Assembly (NCBI GenBank): GCA_024398475.1
Contig: JAKSJB010000001.1
Location: forward strand, 62,001 to 126,000
Length of the DNA: 64,000 bases
Reading direction: 5' to 3'
Source: Bacteroidaceae bacterium
Lineage (GTDB): Bacteria; Bacteroidota; Bacteroidia; Bacteroidales; Bacteroidaceae
A model generated the notes under the pieces. It saw only the letters and a list, made by a program, of their open reading frames with translations, made no database searches and had not been told where the DNA came from. This document shows, one piece after another, positions 1 to 9,311 of the stretch; the first letter of the stretch is position 1; each line of letters opens with the position of its first letter. The translations under genes were made by a program, and so were the position numbers.

Positions 1-56
1 GAACCGGGGACACACGGATTTTCAGTCCGATGCTCTACCTACTGAGCTAAGGCACC
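1..56 (-). tRNA. tRNA-Phe (GAA), 3' end cut by window edge
   Basis: The minus strand reads as a tRNA from its 5' end at 56: acceptor GGTGCCT, a D-arm with GCTC/GAGC, an anticodon stem TCGGA/TCCGT around loop CTGAAAA (anticodon GAA, plus-strand 21-23), a short variable loop, then the start of the T-arm with GGTTC. The last ~20 nt, including the 3' acceptor strand, lie outside the window. The anticodon decodes phenylalanine codons. Confidence 0.95.
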
Positions 57-134
57 ATTGATATTGTGCAAATTTACTGAGTGATAATTAACATGTGATG
101 TTGTGAGTTATGCGCTCTGTCTCATTTGCGGGTG

Positions 135-165
135 CAAAGGTAGTACTTTTTTTGTAATTGGCAAA
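135..165 (-). promoter_or_regulatory. Bacteroidetes-type promoter for tRNA-Phe
   Basis: On the minus strand a -7 box TACCTTTG (plus CAAAGGTA at 135-142) is preceded, 19 nt upstream, by TTTG (plus CAAA at 162-165). This is the exact TTTG-N19-TAnnTTTG layout of primary sigma promoters in Bacteroidetes. Transcription would begin near 128 and run into the tRNA, leaving a processed leader of about 70 nt. Confidence 0.75.
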
Positions 166-188
166 AATATTTGATGCTTTTTTGCAAT

Positions 189-965
189 TTATGGGATAAA
201 TTTGTTCAGTGCTGCTGTTATTCCATCGTTGTCAACACTATCTGTGATGTACTTTGCAGATGCTTTTACTTCGTCGCGGGCATTGCCCATTGCTATTCCC
301 AAACCTACATGGCGAAGCATCAGAATGTCGTTCCCTCCGTCTCCGAATGCAATGGTTTCGCTGATGTCGATACCATAGTGTGCAAGCATGTGGTCTATAC
401 CGTTTGCCTTATTGTTGCCTTTGCGTATTACGTCGGCAAAGTAGGGATGCCATCTCTGGGATGTACACCCACTCAATATCTCCTTCATAATCCATGGCTC
501 CTGTTCTGGTGAAAAGAATGCTACCAACTGCATTACGTCCATGTCGAAGCATGTGTCAATGGGTCTTACTTCCGGTGCTTTCAGGTTGAGCAACTGAAGG
601 ATATGCAATGCTTCGGGTGAGGAATTGGTGATGAATGTTGTAGTGTCGGATGCAAAGACTATAGGAAACGGGTGGTCGCGGTAATAGTCAATCAGACGGA
701 CGAGGTCGTCGTGGTGTATGGAATCGTGACGGATGACTGTTCCGTCGCCTGTTACCAGACTTGCTCCGTTTACAGTCATCATTCCGTCGTATTCCAATGT
801 TCCGAGGTTGTCAACGAATGGGCGTGGACGACCGGTTGCTATAAATACCTTGACTCCTTGCTGACGTACACGATGGATGGTGTCAATGGTACTTTGGGGT
901 ACCTGATGTGTCTTGAACGACACGAGTGTACCATCGATATCAAGGAATATGGCTTTATAGTTCAT
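189..965 (-). CDS. Cof-type HAD-IIB family phosphatase
   Basis: This 258-residue protein begins with the HAD nucleophile motif DIDGT (residues 9-13), has a T-G-R motif near residue 44, and ends with the Cof-type motif IAFGDGGNDILML around residues 205-217, where the paired aspartates hold magnesium. The length fits the cap-IIB (Cof) subfamily, cytosolic phosphatases that act on sugar phosphates or flavin/pyridoxal phosphates; the substrate cannot be told from sequence. It lies 13 bp after thrC and is the last gene of the threonine operon, but nothing in it points to a threonine role. Confidence 0.88.
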   Translation of the reverse strand: MNYKAIFLDIDGTLVSFKTHQVPQSTIDTIHRVRQQGVKVFIATGRPRPFVDNLGTLEYDGMMTVNGASLVTGDGTVIRHDSIHHDDLVRLIDYYRDHPFPIVFASDTTTFITNSSPEALHILQLLNLKAPEVRPIDTCFDMDVMQLVAFFSPEQEPWIMKEILSGCTSQRWHPYFADVIRKGNNKANGIDHMLAHYGIDISETIAFGDGGNDILMLRHVGLGIAMGNARDEVKASAKYITDSVDNDGITAALNKFIP

Positions 966-978
966 TATTTGTGTCGGG

Positions 979-2316
979 TTATTGCTTCATCAAATATGCC
1001 TTGAAATCGGCGAAATCCTTTGTCATTGGTTCACTCTGCTTTTCTCCCTGCATGAATGCACGGAGTTTGGCTGGTATTTCAATATCGGAAGCAAGAATTT
1101 CATCGACTGTCTGCTTGAATTTTGCAGGATGTGCTGTCTCAAGGAATACTCCTACTTCTTCTGGTTGTATACGTTCGCTGAGGGCGCGATAACCGCATGC
1201 TCCGTGTGGATCGCATACATAACCTGTATTCTTGTAAACCTGACGCATGGTGTCTGCAATCTGTCCGTTGGTATATGTGGCTCCGCTTATATCCTTGCGG
1301 ATGGCTTCCCACTCCTTATTATATAAAGCATATACTCGGGCAAAGTTGCTTGGGTCGCCTACATCCATTGCATTGGCAATTGTCTGTACTGAAGGACGGG
1401 GACAATATTTTCCTGTCTGCAGATATTCATAGAACACGCTGTTTGCATTGTTTGCTGCTACGAATCGCTTTACAGGGAGTCCCATACGCTTTGCGAAAAG
1501 ACCTGCACAGATGTTGCCGAAGTTGCCTGATGGGGTACATACTACGAAGTCTGGCATTGGCTTCTGTGCGTCCATGTATTGTTTCTTCAGGCGTGCGTAT
1601 GCATTGAAATAATAGAATGCCTGTGGAAGGAATCGTGCTACGTTTATGGAATTGGCAGATGTGAGGCGCATGTGCCTGTTGAGTTCGTCGTCCATGAAAG
1701 CCGACTTTACGAGAGCCTGACAGTCATCGAATACTCCGTCGACTTCAACTGCTGTGATGTTCTTGCCGAGTGTAGTGAACTGACATTCCTGAATAGGACT
1801 TACCTTTCCCTTTGGATAGAGTACGTAAACATGGATGCCGTCAACTCCGAGGAATCCGTTGGCTACGGCACTTCCTGTATCTCCGGAAGTGGCAACGAGT
1901 ACGTTGACCTGTTCTGCGGATTTAGTCTCACCCTGTTGCTTCTTAAGGAAATACTGAAGCAGGCGTGCCATGAAACGTGCACCGACATCCTTGAATGCAA
2001 GTGTTGGTCCGTGGAAGAGTTCCAATGAATATATGTTGTCGTTGACATTGACCACAGGACAATCAAACGAGAGTGTGTCATAAACGATTGTCTTCAGGGA
2101 TTCTGCGTCAACGTCTTCACCGAAGAATGCGCTTGCCACGTTATATGCAATTTCCTGGAATGTCATGTCCTGAATGTTGTCAAAGAATGACTGTGGCAAC
2201 GTCTTTATCTTTTCGGGCATGTACAGACCCTTGTCTTCTGCCAGTCCCTTTACTACTGCTTTCTGAAGGTCTGCAATCGGAGCCTTACCGTTTGTACTGT
2301 AATACTGCATCTGCAA
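979..2316 (-). CDS. thrC: Threonine synthase
   Basis: 445 residues. Threonine synthase turns O-phosphohomoserine into threonine using PLP. The N-terminus (YYSTNGKAPIADLQKAV) is typical of the family; the PLP lysine lies in the motif FKDVGARF near residue 110, and the phosphate-binding region with SGDTGSAVANGF follows near residue 147. Two in-frame ATGs (2316 and 2310) are possible starts; the second gives the usual MQYYST start. It is the third gene of a minus-strand operon after thrA and the phosphomutase-like gene, 24 bp downstream of the latter, completing the aspartate-to-threonine branch. Confidence 0.95.
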   Translation of the reverse strand: MQMQYYSTNGKAPIADLQKAVVKGLAEDKGLYMPEKIKTLPQSFFDNIQDMTFQEIAYNVASAFFGEDVDAESLKTIVYDTLSFDCPVVNVNDNIYSLELFHGPTLAFKDVGARFMARLLQYFLKKQQGETKSAEQVNVLVATSGDTGSAVANGFLGVDGIHVYVLYPKGKVSPIQECQFTTLGKNITAVEVDGVFDDCQALVKSAFMDDELNRHMRLTSANSINVARFLPQAFYYFNAYARLKKQYMDAQKPMPDFVVCTPSGNFGNICAGLFAKRMGLPVKRFVAANNANSVFYEYLQTGKYCPRPSVQTIANAMDVGDPSNFARVYALYNKEWEAIRKDISGATYTNGQIADTMRQVYKNTGYVCDPHGACGYRALSERIQPEEVGVFLETAHPAKFKQTVDEILASDIEIPAKLRAFMQGEKQSEPMTKDFADFKAYLMKQ

Positions 2317-2340
2317 TTAATATTGATAGGTTGTTAATAT

Positions 2341-3480
2341 TTATTCTTTCATAAAAGTCTGCATAAACTCATCATTGCGGAGTTTTCCATATATTCCGTT
2401 CACGCAACTGTCTTCATCGAATGTCTGTACGCTGTCGGCTTTCATCTCCTTGTTCCATATGAGGAACGGAACTGGTTCTGCCACATGGGTGCGTAGTTCT
2501 ACAGGAGTTGGATGGTCGGGGAGTACGGCAATGGTCAGAGCCTCGTCTTTCATTGCTTCATAGATAGGACCTATAATGCGTGAATCGAGATATTCGATTG
2601 TGCGTACCTTGAGGTCAAGATCTCCGTCGTGTCCGGCTTCGTCACTTGCTTCTACGTGAAGGAACACAAAGTCATCGCCTCCGTTCAATGCTTCTATTGC
2701 TGCCTGAGCCTTTCCTTCGTAGTTGGTGTCGGAAAGTCCAGTGGCACCTTCCACATTGATGCAGCGGAGCCCGGCATAATGACCGATACCGCGAATGAGG
2801 TCGACGGCTGTGATGACCGAACCTTTTCTAATCTGTGGATATGTAACTGTCAGCGGAGTCATGGAAGGACGGTAGCCTGGGCTCCATGGCCAGATACTCA
2901 GTCCTTCAGGCAGGATTTCCTGTGACTTCAGTATGAGTTCCGTGAGTAGTTCGTCGGATGGCAACAAAGGTCGCCATTCCTCGTTTGGATGGTCGTGCGG
3001 AGGGTTGCATACAACATTCTTGTTGCCGCCTTTAATTACTAGCAGATGACGGTACTGTATGCCGGGAATGAACTTCACCCTGTCGTTGCCCAGTTTGCTG
3101 TCGAGCAGATGAATCAGTTCCGTACCGCGTTCAGTGGTCATGTGATTGCCGTGGTGATTCTTTATCTTTCCGTCTTCGAGTGCAATGATGTTGCAGCGGA
3201 TAGCCATGTCACCGTCCTGCATCTCATAACCTATGCTTGCTGCTTCGAGTGGACCGCGTCCTTCATATACTTTATGGAGGTCGTAGCCAAGGATGGCAGT
3301 ATTGGCAACCTCACTTCCTGGAGGAAAACCACCCGGAACAGTTTCCAGTGTGCCGCATTTTCCTTCCCTTGCGAGTAAGTCCATATATGGAGTCTTGGCA
3401 TATTGAAGCGGAGTCTTGTTGCCCAAGGCTGCTACCTTATGGTCAGCCATACCGTCGCCAAGTATTATTATATGTTTCAT
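2341..3480 (-). CDS. Phosphoglycerate-mutase-like protein, probable alternative homoserine kinase
   Basis: 379 residues of the alkaline-phosphatase superfamily, archaeal-type cofactor-independent phosphoglycerate mutase group. Visible: N-terminal metal site ILGDGMAD, the conserved PGGFPPGSEVANTAILGYD segment containing the phosphorylated serine, and C-terminal metal-ligand blocks VEASDEAGHDGD and VLPDHPTP. This family was proposed as a non-orthologous homoserine kinase because it often sits in thr operons; here it lies exactly between thrA and thrC, and no GHMP-type ThrB is present in the window. Function as homoserine kinase is therefore inference from family and context; a phosphoglycerate mutase role is the alternative. 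Confidence 0.85.
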   Translation of the reverse strand: MKHIIILGDGMADHKVAALGNKTPLQYAKTPYMDLLAREGKCGTLETVPGGFPPGSEVANTAILGYDLHKVYEGRGPLEAASIGYEMQDGDMAIRCNIIALEDGKIKNHHGNHMTTERGTELIHLLDSKLGNDRVKFIPGIQYRHLLVIKGGNKNVVCNPPHDHPNEEWRPLLPSDELLTELILKSQEILPEGLSIWPWSPGYRPSMTPLTVTYPQIRKGSVITAVDLIRGIGHYAGLRCINVEGATGLSDTNYEGKAQAAIEALNGGDDFVFLHVEASDEAGHDGDLDLKVRTIEYLDSRIIGPIYEAMKDEALTIAVLPDHPTPVELRTHVAEPVPFLIWNKEMKADSVQTFDEDSCVNGIYGKLRNDEFMQTFMKE

Positions 3481-3522
3481 TTCACGTCCTGATTTTTACT
3501 TGTAATTCTGCAAACCCAGTGG

Positions 3523-5955
3523 TTAGATGTTTGCAATACTCATGATATCGGCAAAAACACCGGCTGCTGTAACGCTTGCTCCTGCACCATAGCCCTGAAT
3601 GAGCATTGGATAGTCGTGATAGCGTTCAGTAGTGAGCAGTATGATGTTGTTTGAACCTTCGAGTCCATAGAATGGATGGTGCTCATCAACTTCCATGAGT
3701 GAAACACTACCCTTTCCGTTTTCCAGTTTGGCTACGAAGCGCCAACGTTTGTTCTGCTGTTCAAGTACCTTGCGTCGAGCCTCGAAGTCGGCATCAAGTG
3801 ATGGCAGGTTCTTCCAGAACTCGTCAAGACTGCCCTTAAAGAATTCATCGGGTACGAACAGGCGTGCCTCGACATCTTCCTGATTGAGTTTGTATCCTGC
3901 TTCGCGACTGAGGATAACCAACTTGCGCATAACGTCTTTTCCGCTGAGGTCGATACGTGGATCTGGTTCAGAATACCCTTCTTCCTTTGCCATTTGTACG
4001 GTCTGACTGAATGGAATGTCTCCACTTATGGTGTTAAAGATGAAATTGAGCGTACCGCTGAGTACTGCTTCAATCTTCAGTATGTTGTCACCGCTGTTCT
4101 TGAGGTCGTTTATGGTATTGATGATAGGAAGACCGGCGCCTACATTTGTCTCAAAGAGGAACTTTACACCACGTCGGCGTGCAGTTTCCTTCAGCAGCCT
4201 GTAGTTGTCGTAGTCGGATGATGCTGCAACCTTGTTGGCTGCTACTACAGAAATGCTGTGTTGGAAGAAGTCGTGATAGAGTTTTGCCACATCAGCACTA
4301 GCCGTACAGTCAACGAATACCGAATTGAAGATGTTCATTGCAATGACCTCGTCCTTCAGGTTGTTCAAATTGCTTGGCTCACTCTTTTCAAGTTGTTCGC
4401 GGTAGTTGCTGAGATCAATACCCTCACGGTTGAATATTGCCTTCTTGCTGCTTGCTATACCCACTACGTTCAGTTTCAGACCACGTTCCTTCATCAATTT
4501 CTCGCGTTGAGTTGAAATCTGTTCAATGAGACTTCCTCCAACTGTGCCGATACCGCAGATGAAGAGGTTGAGTACCTGATATTCCGAAAGGAAGAAACTG
4601 TCATGGATTACGTTGAGTGACTTTCTGAGGTACTTGCCTTCCACTACGAATGAGATATTGGTCTCACTTGCACCCTGAGCACATGCAATCACACTGATTC
4701 CGTTTCTTCCGAGAGTGCCGAACAGTTTTCCGGCAATACCGGGAGTATGCTTCATGTTCTCACCGACAACGGCAATGGTTGCAAGATTCTTCTCCACCTT
4801 CATCCTGTACATGGCACCCATGGCAATTTCCTTCTCAAATTCATCGTTCAGAACTTCACATGCTACGTCAGCATCTTCATCGCGCACACCGATGGAAGTA
4901 CTGTTTTCAGATGAAGCCTGACTTACCATGAACACGCTTATCCTGTTGTCAGCCAATGCTGTGAAGATTCGGCGGTTTACACCTATCACACCTACCATTG
5001 AAAGACCTGCCACAGTGATAAGACTTGTTCCGCTGATGGAACTGATACCCTTGATGGCACGACTGCTGTCGTTGGCTACCTCGTTTTCAATGATTGTACC
5101 GGCAGCCTCTGGGTGGAATGTGTTCTTGATGTATATAGGGATATTCTTGATGCAGACAGGATAGATAGTAGGAGGATATACTACTTTTGCACCGAAGTTG
5201 CAGAGTTCCATGGCTTCTACGTAACTCAGTCTGTCGATAGTGTATGCTGAATTGATTACACGAGGGTCGGCTGTCATGAAACCATCCACGTCTGTCCATA
5301 TCTCCAGGGCTTTTGCATTGAGTGCAGCAGCAATGATACTTGCCGTGTAGTCAGAACCGCCACGCCCGAGATTGGTGATTTCTTCAGTCTGTGCATCAGT
5401 AGAAATGAAACCAGGTACTACACAAACCTTGAACTTATCTTTGAAAGCTTCCTTCACCAGATTGTTGGTAAGTTCTGTACAGAGAAGGTTGGCATCATGT
5501 TTTCTTTCAGTCTTTATGAAGTCGAGTGAGTTCTTCAACTGTGCATCGTTGATCAAAGCGGTGACGATGTTGGAAGATATACGTTCGCCATAACTTACGA
5601 TTGCGCTCATGGTCTTTTCTGAAAGGTCACGAATGAGGAACACACCCTGATATATGCTCTTAAGGTCTTCGAGCATGGAATCAACTTGTTTCAGCAGTTT
5701 GTCCTTGGTGGTGCAGTCGGTAATAATGGTTTCAATCATCTCATGATGACGCGTTACCATTTCGTTGTATGAGTCGAGATATTTAGCATCTCCTTCCACA
5801 GCGAGACGTGAGGTACCGATCAGTTTGTCGGTTATGCCACCGAGCGCACTGACCACCACAACTACAGGCTCATCCTGAGCCTCGACAATTTGCTTCACAT
5901 TTAGGATACTTGAAGGGGAACCTACGGATGTTCCACCGAATTTAAGTACTTTCAT
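3523..5955 (-). CDS. thrA: Bifunctional aspartate kinase / homoserine dehydrogenase
   Basis: 810 residues, the usual length of fused ThrA. Residues 1-300 are aspartokinase, starting with KFGGTSVGSP; two ACT-type regulatory domains lie around 310-455 (for example ITVAGLSMVGVIGVNRRIF and IAVVGENMKHTPGIAGKLF); the homoserine dehydrogenase NAD site FICGIGTVGGSL is near 463, and the catalytic region with SGTLNFIFNTI is near 635. It catalyses the first and third steps of the aspartate pathway. The ACT domains imply allosteric control, usually by threonine. It is the first gene of the thr operon, with a promoter near 6050. Confidence 0.96.
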   Translation of the reverse strand: MKVLKFGGTSVGSPSSILNVKQIVEAQDEPVVVVVSALGGITDKLIGTSRLAVEGDAKYLDSYNEMVTRHHEMIETIITDCTTKDKLLKQVDSMLEDLKSIYQGVFLIRDLSEKTMSAIVSYGERISSNIVTALINDAQLKNSLDFIKTERKHDANLLCTELTNNLVKEAFKDKFKVCVVPGFISTDAQTEEITNLGRGGSDYTASIIAAALNAKALEIWTDVDGFMTADPRVINSAYTIDRLSYVEAMELCNFGAKVVYPPTIYPVCIKNIPIYIKNTFHPEAAGTIIENEVANDSSRAIKGISSISGTSLITVAGLSMVGVIGVNRRIFTALADNRISVFMVSQASSENSTSIGVRDEDADVACEVLNDEFEKEIAMGAMYRMKVEKNLATIAVVGENMKHTPGIAGKLFGTLGRNGISVIACAQGASETNISFVVEGKYLRKSLNVIHDSFFLSEYQVLNLFICGIGTVGGSLIEQISTQREKLMKERGLKLNVVGIASSKKAIFNREGIDLSNYREQLEKSEPSNLNNLKDEVIAMNIFNSVFVDCTASADVAKLYHDFFQHSISVVAANKVAASSDYDNYRLLKETARRRGVKFLFETNVGAGLPIINTINDLKNSGDNILKIEAVLSGTLNFIFNTISGDIPFSQTVQMAKEEGYSEPDPRIDLSGKDVMRKLVILSREAGYKLNQEDVEARLFVPDEFFKGSLDEFWKNLPSLDADFEARRKVLEQQNKRWRFVAKLENGKGSVSLMEVDEHHPFYGLEGSNNIILLTTERYHDYPMLIQGYGAGASVTAAGVFADIMSIANI

Positions 5956-6048
5956 CGTTGTTTTGTTTTGTTTCTTTAAGTGATAATTGCTGTCCCGCAG
6001 TCACCCGATTCTACAATAATCGCCTTAGACAACGGACATAAATTGGTG

Positions 6049-6056
6049 CAAAGATA
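6049..6056 (-). promoter_or_regulatory. -7 box upstream of thrA
   Basis: Plus CAAAGATA equals TATCTTTG on the minus strand, a match to TAnnTTTG, about 95 nt before the thrA start. The expected -33 TTTG is poor. The ~85-nt leader contains only weak hairpins and no threonine- or isoleucine-rich leader peptide that I can find. Confidence 0.5.
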
Positions 6057-6184
6057 CAAATAAATAACGATGTAGCAGGTGTATGGCGGTGAAAAAATAA
6101 GTATTACTACTTATTACAGCCAACATTCATTTGCTTTTTCATTTTTCAGCATTAGTGTTTTAGTTGGTATTTACGTTAGGTTTT

Positions 6185-6226
6185 GCGTTTATACTTGCGT
6201 TTGCGTTAGGGTTTGCGTTTGCGTTT
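6185..6226. repeat. Degenerate hexamer array (GCGTTT)n
   Basis: Seven consecutive 6-nt units read GCGTTT, ATACTT, GCGTTT, GCGTTA, GGGTTT, GCGTTT, GCGTTT. The array runs right into the dusB stop codon (TTA on the plus strand at 6225). A shorter related run lies just before it around 6165-6184. The same hexamer, inverted, recurs at 13645-13668. Confidence 0.8.
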
Positions 6227-7217
6227 ATTTCAGCCAATTCTTTTCAATGTCGTCAAGAATTGTCATCAGTTCTTCCTGAGTTTCAGCCCTGAGCATACGG
6301 ATACGTGTCTGACGAAAGTCAGGTATTCCCTTGAAGAGAGGAGATGAAGCGAGATGACGGCGTACATGCAGAATTCCTCCGATTTCCCCCTTTTGCGAAC
6401 ATTCCACACTACGTATGATTTGTTGGCGCAGAACATTGAGTTTCCATGCGTTGTCCATTTCCAAGTCATGAGTACCGGTATCAAGGAAATGGCGTATTTC
6501 GCGGAAAATCCATGGACGGCCGAAGGTGGCACGACCAACCATTACGGCATCAACTCCATAGCGGTCGAAGCATTCGCGGGCCCGTTCCGGAGTGGTGATG
6601 TCTCCGTTGCCGATAATAGGTATGTTCATGCGGGGATTGTTTTTTACCTCACCAATGAGAGTCCAGTCAGCCTCACCTGTGTACATCTGACTCCGAGTCC
6701 TTCCATGTATGGTAAGAGCCTTTATCCCACAGTCCTGCAACTGTTCGGCAAGATCTACGATAATCTTGTTTTCGTGGTCCCATCCAAGTCTGGTCTTCAC
6801 AGTTACAGGCAATTTTACGGCATTCACCACGGCACGTGTAATTTCGAGCATCAGCGGAATGTTTTTGAGCATTCCGGCACCGGCACCCTTACCAGCCACC
6901 TTTTTCACAGGACAGCCAAAGTTAATATCGAGCACGTCAGGATGCGCCTCCGATTCTATGATGCGTGCTGCTTCCACCATCGAATCTACGTCCCTACCGT
7001 ATATCTGTACCGCTACGGGACGTTCTTCATCACATACCGTAATCTTCTGGAGTGAACGGTTCACGCTTCGGATAAGTGCATCGCTGCTTACGAATTCACT
7101 ATATACCATTGATGCACCGAACTCCCTGCAGAGAAGTCGGAAAGCCTGGTCGGTCACATCTTCCATCGGTGCCAGTAGTACTGGTTCCTTACCTAAATCT
7201 ATGTTCGATATTTTCAT
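6225..7217 (-). CDS. dusB: tRNA-dihydrouridine synthase
   Basis: 330 residues. An FMN-dependent TIM-barrel enzyme reducing uridine to dihydrouridine in tRNA D-loops. Seen: LLAPMEDVTDQAFR near the N-terminus, the DINFGCPVKKV block containing the catalytic cysteine (~residue 100), the GKGAGAGML segment, TIHGRTRSQMYTG, and the FMN-phosphate motif IGNGDI. This is the DusB-like bacterial group. Its start overlaps the end of comF by 4 nt, so it is the last gene of a prmC-recX-comF-dusB string and is probably translationally coupled. Confidence 0.93.
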   Translation of the reverse strand: MKISNIDLGKEPVLLAPMEDVTDQAFRLLCREFGASMVYSEFVSSDALIRSVNRSLQKITVCDEERPVAVQIYGRDVDSMVEAARIIESEAHPDVLDINFGCPVKKVAGKGAGAGMLKNIPLMLEITRAVVNAVKLPVTVKTRLGWDHENKIIVDLAEQLQDCGIKALTIHGRTRSQMYTGEADWTLIGEVKNNPRMNIPIIGNGDITTPERARECFDRYGVDAVMVGRATFGRPWIFREIRHFLDTGTHDLEMDNAWKLNVLRQQIIRSVECSQKGEIGGILHVRRHLASSPLFKGIPDFRQTRIRMLRAETQEELMTILDDIEKNWLK

Positions 7218-7939
7218 TTCAAGTCGTTTGCTGTTTGAATGAATCGCTGTCCTGCATAACTGAGACTGACTATGGAGATACGGATGTCACCCGCCTTCAT
7301 CAGTTCCTTGGTACATTCCATCGTAGTGGCTCCGGTAGTTATCACGTCGTCAACGAGCAACACATGTCTGCCTATTATGCGTTCAGGATGTTTCAGCCGG
7401 AAAATCCCTTCCACGTTTGTCCTTCTTTCGGTAGTGTAGAGATGGGTCTGTGTAGGATTGTTGACTATACGTTCCACGATACCCGAATCAATCGGAATAT
7501 CCGTCACTTCCCTTATTCCCTGACAGATATACCTGCTTTGGTTGTAACCGCGTTTCCACAATCGTTTCCAATGGAGTGGCATCGGTATCAAAACATCGAT
7601 TCCATCGAAAAAATTCTTCTTTACAAGGTCTTCTGCCATCAAATGAGCGAGATATACTCCGATGTCTGGTTGGTCGAAGTACTTGAGCCGATGCAACAGA
7701 GTCCTAGTCTTTTCTCCCTCATGGAAAAAGTATGACGCAGCCCTTTCAATCGGAATCTGTCCGAGAAACAGTCGTTGAATGGGATTGTCCTCCACGTCCA
7801 CTATTTTCACGAGGTCGAGCCGTCTCAGACAGTTGCAGCACAACCAATGTTCATATTTCGAAAGTCTTTCACCGCACATTACACAGGAACGTGGTAGCAG
7901 CAGTTCCCTGATGTCCTCAAAAATCGTCATTACCTGCAT
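7214..7939 (-). CDS. ComF family phosphoribosyltransferase-like protein
   Basis: 241 residues. An N-terminal cysteine pair region (RSCVMCGERL, then CCNCLRRLD, residues ~17-41) resembles the ComF zinc finger, and a C-terminal PRPP-binding loop VLLVDDVITTGATTME lies near residues 187-202. ComF proteins are linked to DNA uptake in some bacteria, but many non-competent species carry them, and the biochemical role is unsettled. It overlaps recX by 23 nt upstream and dusB by 4 nt downstream. Confidence 0.9.
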   Translation of the reverse strand: MQVMTIFEDIRELLLPRSCVMCGERLSKYEHWLCCNCLRRLDLVKIVDVEDNPIQRLFLGQIPIERAASYFFHEGEKTRTLLHRLKYFDQPDIGVYLAHLMAEDLVKKNFFDGIDVLIPMPLHWKRLWKRGYNQSRYICQGIREVTDIPIDSGIVERIVNNPTQTHLYTTERRTNVEGIFRLKHPERIIGRHVLLVDDVITTGATTMECTKELMKAGDIRISIVSLSYAGQRFIQTANDLK

Positions 7940-8405
7940 TCCACCCCTCCGTATCTATAACCTTACTTATGTCGTTGTAACTGAATCCTTTAGTCATGGC
8001 AAATCGAATGAGTTTTCCCCTCAGTTCATAGTCAGACTTTGCCTTGACGGTCTTTTTCTTCTGTTCTATGAGTTTGCGCAGTTCACTTATGTTGTCGCTG
8101 TCGGAAATCTCCGTAAGCGCATCCTCAATGATGCTGTCTTCAATACTCCTACGGAGCAGTTCCATGCGGATGCGTGAAGCACCCCAATGATTGTATCGAA
8201 ACTTGTCGCGTACAAAGGCATGGGCATATCGGTTCTCATCAATGAACTTCTCCTTGATAAGACGTGCAATTACCTCAGCCTGTAACCGTGGTTCCAATTC
8301 CCATCGTGTCATCAGTCGTTTGGCGTCGTGTGTGCATAGTTCGGCCAACGCACACTTGCCACTGATCCGTAAATAAGCCGTTTCGGCGGTCATCGGTTTC
8401 TTCAT
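7917..8405 (-). CDS. recX: Regulatory protein RecX
   Basis: 162 residues, all helical three-helix repeats as in RecX. Recognisable stretches are LAELCTHDAKRLMTRWE, FIDENRYAHAFVRDKFRYNHWGASRIRMELLRR and the C-terminal RFAMTKGFSYNDISKVI. RecX binds RecA filaments and limits their activity. recA is not in this window, so the protein is encoded apart from its partner, between prmC (4-nt overlap) and comF. Confidence 0.9.
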   Translation of the reverse strand: MKKPMTAETAYLRISGKCALAELCTHDAKRLMTRWELEPRLQAEVIARLIKEKFIDENRYAHAFVRDKFRYNHWGASRIRMELLRRSIEDSIIEDALTEISDSDNISELRKLIEQKKKTVKAKSDYELRGKLIRFAMTKGFSYNDISKVIDTEGWNAGNDDF

Positions 8406-9271
8406 CTTCTTCCAGTCACTATCCTTTCATTGTCGAATTGGTCCATTACTGCTTCCACGTCATGAAAACCATCATTTCGCAGCAACTCACAGACTTCATC
8501 GGCAAAGCGCCTGTTTATCTCAAATGCCAGCATACCACCCATTTTCAGCAGTTTATAGGCATGTCTTGTTATTATGGAGTAGAACAGCAAAGGATTGTCG
8601 TCTGGTACAAACAATGCTAAATGAGGTTCATGGTCCAATACCGTTTGTTCCATATCCTTCTGTTCAGAATCACAAATATACGGAGGATTGCTCACAATCA
8701 CGTCAACCCTACCTTCCAGTTCTGCCAATACACCGCTGTTCCAATCTTCCTCGTTCAAAAGGTTGCACCTGTGAAACTCTACATTCAGGCCGAGGCTCCT
8801 GGCATTGTCGATAGCAATGTGCAGGGCATCGCAGCTTACTTCCAACCCATGTACTTCGGATAGAGGAAACCTATTTTTCAGAGCCAGACCAATACAACCG
8901 CTTCCCGAACAGAGGTCAAGGATTATGATTCTGTCGTTTTCATCGCAATTTTCAGCCACTCTCTCCACTAGTTCCGCTGTTTCCGGACGTGGTATCAACA
9001 CACCGGAAGCTACATTCAGATTCAATCCGTCGAATTCAGCCCTACCGGTTACATACTGCAACGGTTCACCACCTGCCACACGGTCTGCCATCTCCCTTAT
9101 CTTCATCTTTTCACCGTCCGACAGTTCGTCATCACGACCAATCAGTACATCAGTACGCGACAGTCCACACACATCTTCCAGCAGCATGAAGGTAAGGGTC
9201 TGGGCTTCATGACAGTCGTGGCTCTTTTCCAACAATCGGCGGATATGTGAAAATAACTGTGCCATAATCAA
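8402..9271 (-). CDS. prmC: Peptide chain release factor N5-glutamine methyltransferase
   Basis: 289 residues. PrmC methylates the glutamine of the GGQ motif in release factors with S-adenosylmethionine. The SAM site LDLCSGSGCIGLALK is near residue 118 and the glutamine-binding NPPY motif (VSNPPYICDSE) near residue 195; the N-terminal helical domain carries the family sequence GEPLQYVTGRAEF. Starts at 9271 or 9265 (second ATG) are both possible. It heads the tight prmC-recX-comF-dusB cluster. Confidence 0.94.
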   Translation of the reverse strand: MIMAQLFSHIRRLLEKSHDCHEAQTLTFMLLEDVCGLSRTDVLIGRDDELSDGEKMKIREMADRVAGGEPLQYVTGRAEFDGLNLNVASGVLIPRPETAELVERVAENCDENDRIIILDLCSGSGCIGLALKNRFPLSEVHGLEVSCDALHIAIDNARSLGLNVEFHRCNLLNEEDWNSGVLAELEGRVDVIVSNPPYICDSEQKDMEQTVLDHEPHLALFVPDDNPLLFYSIITRHAYKLLKMGGMLAFEINRRFADEVCELLRNDGFHDVEAVMDQFDNERIVTGRR

Positions 9272-9311
9272 GTGCAGTACTGACGAAGGATTGTAAAAAT
9301 GTATCCTTCAA

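Noticed and set aside
5956..6048. Threonine/isoleucine attenuation leader before thrA
   Set aside because: The only short frame has four codons without Thr or Ile runs, and the leader hairpins are weak with no U-run.
6354..7055. A 233-codon plus-strand open frame inside dusB
   Set aside because: It is a shadow of the dusB coding strand; no conserved sequence or ribosome site supports it.
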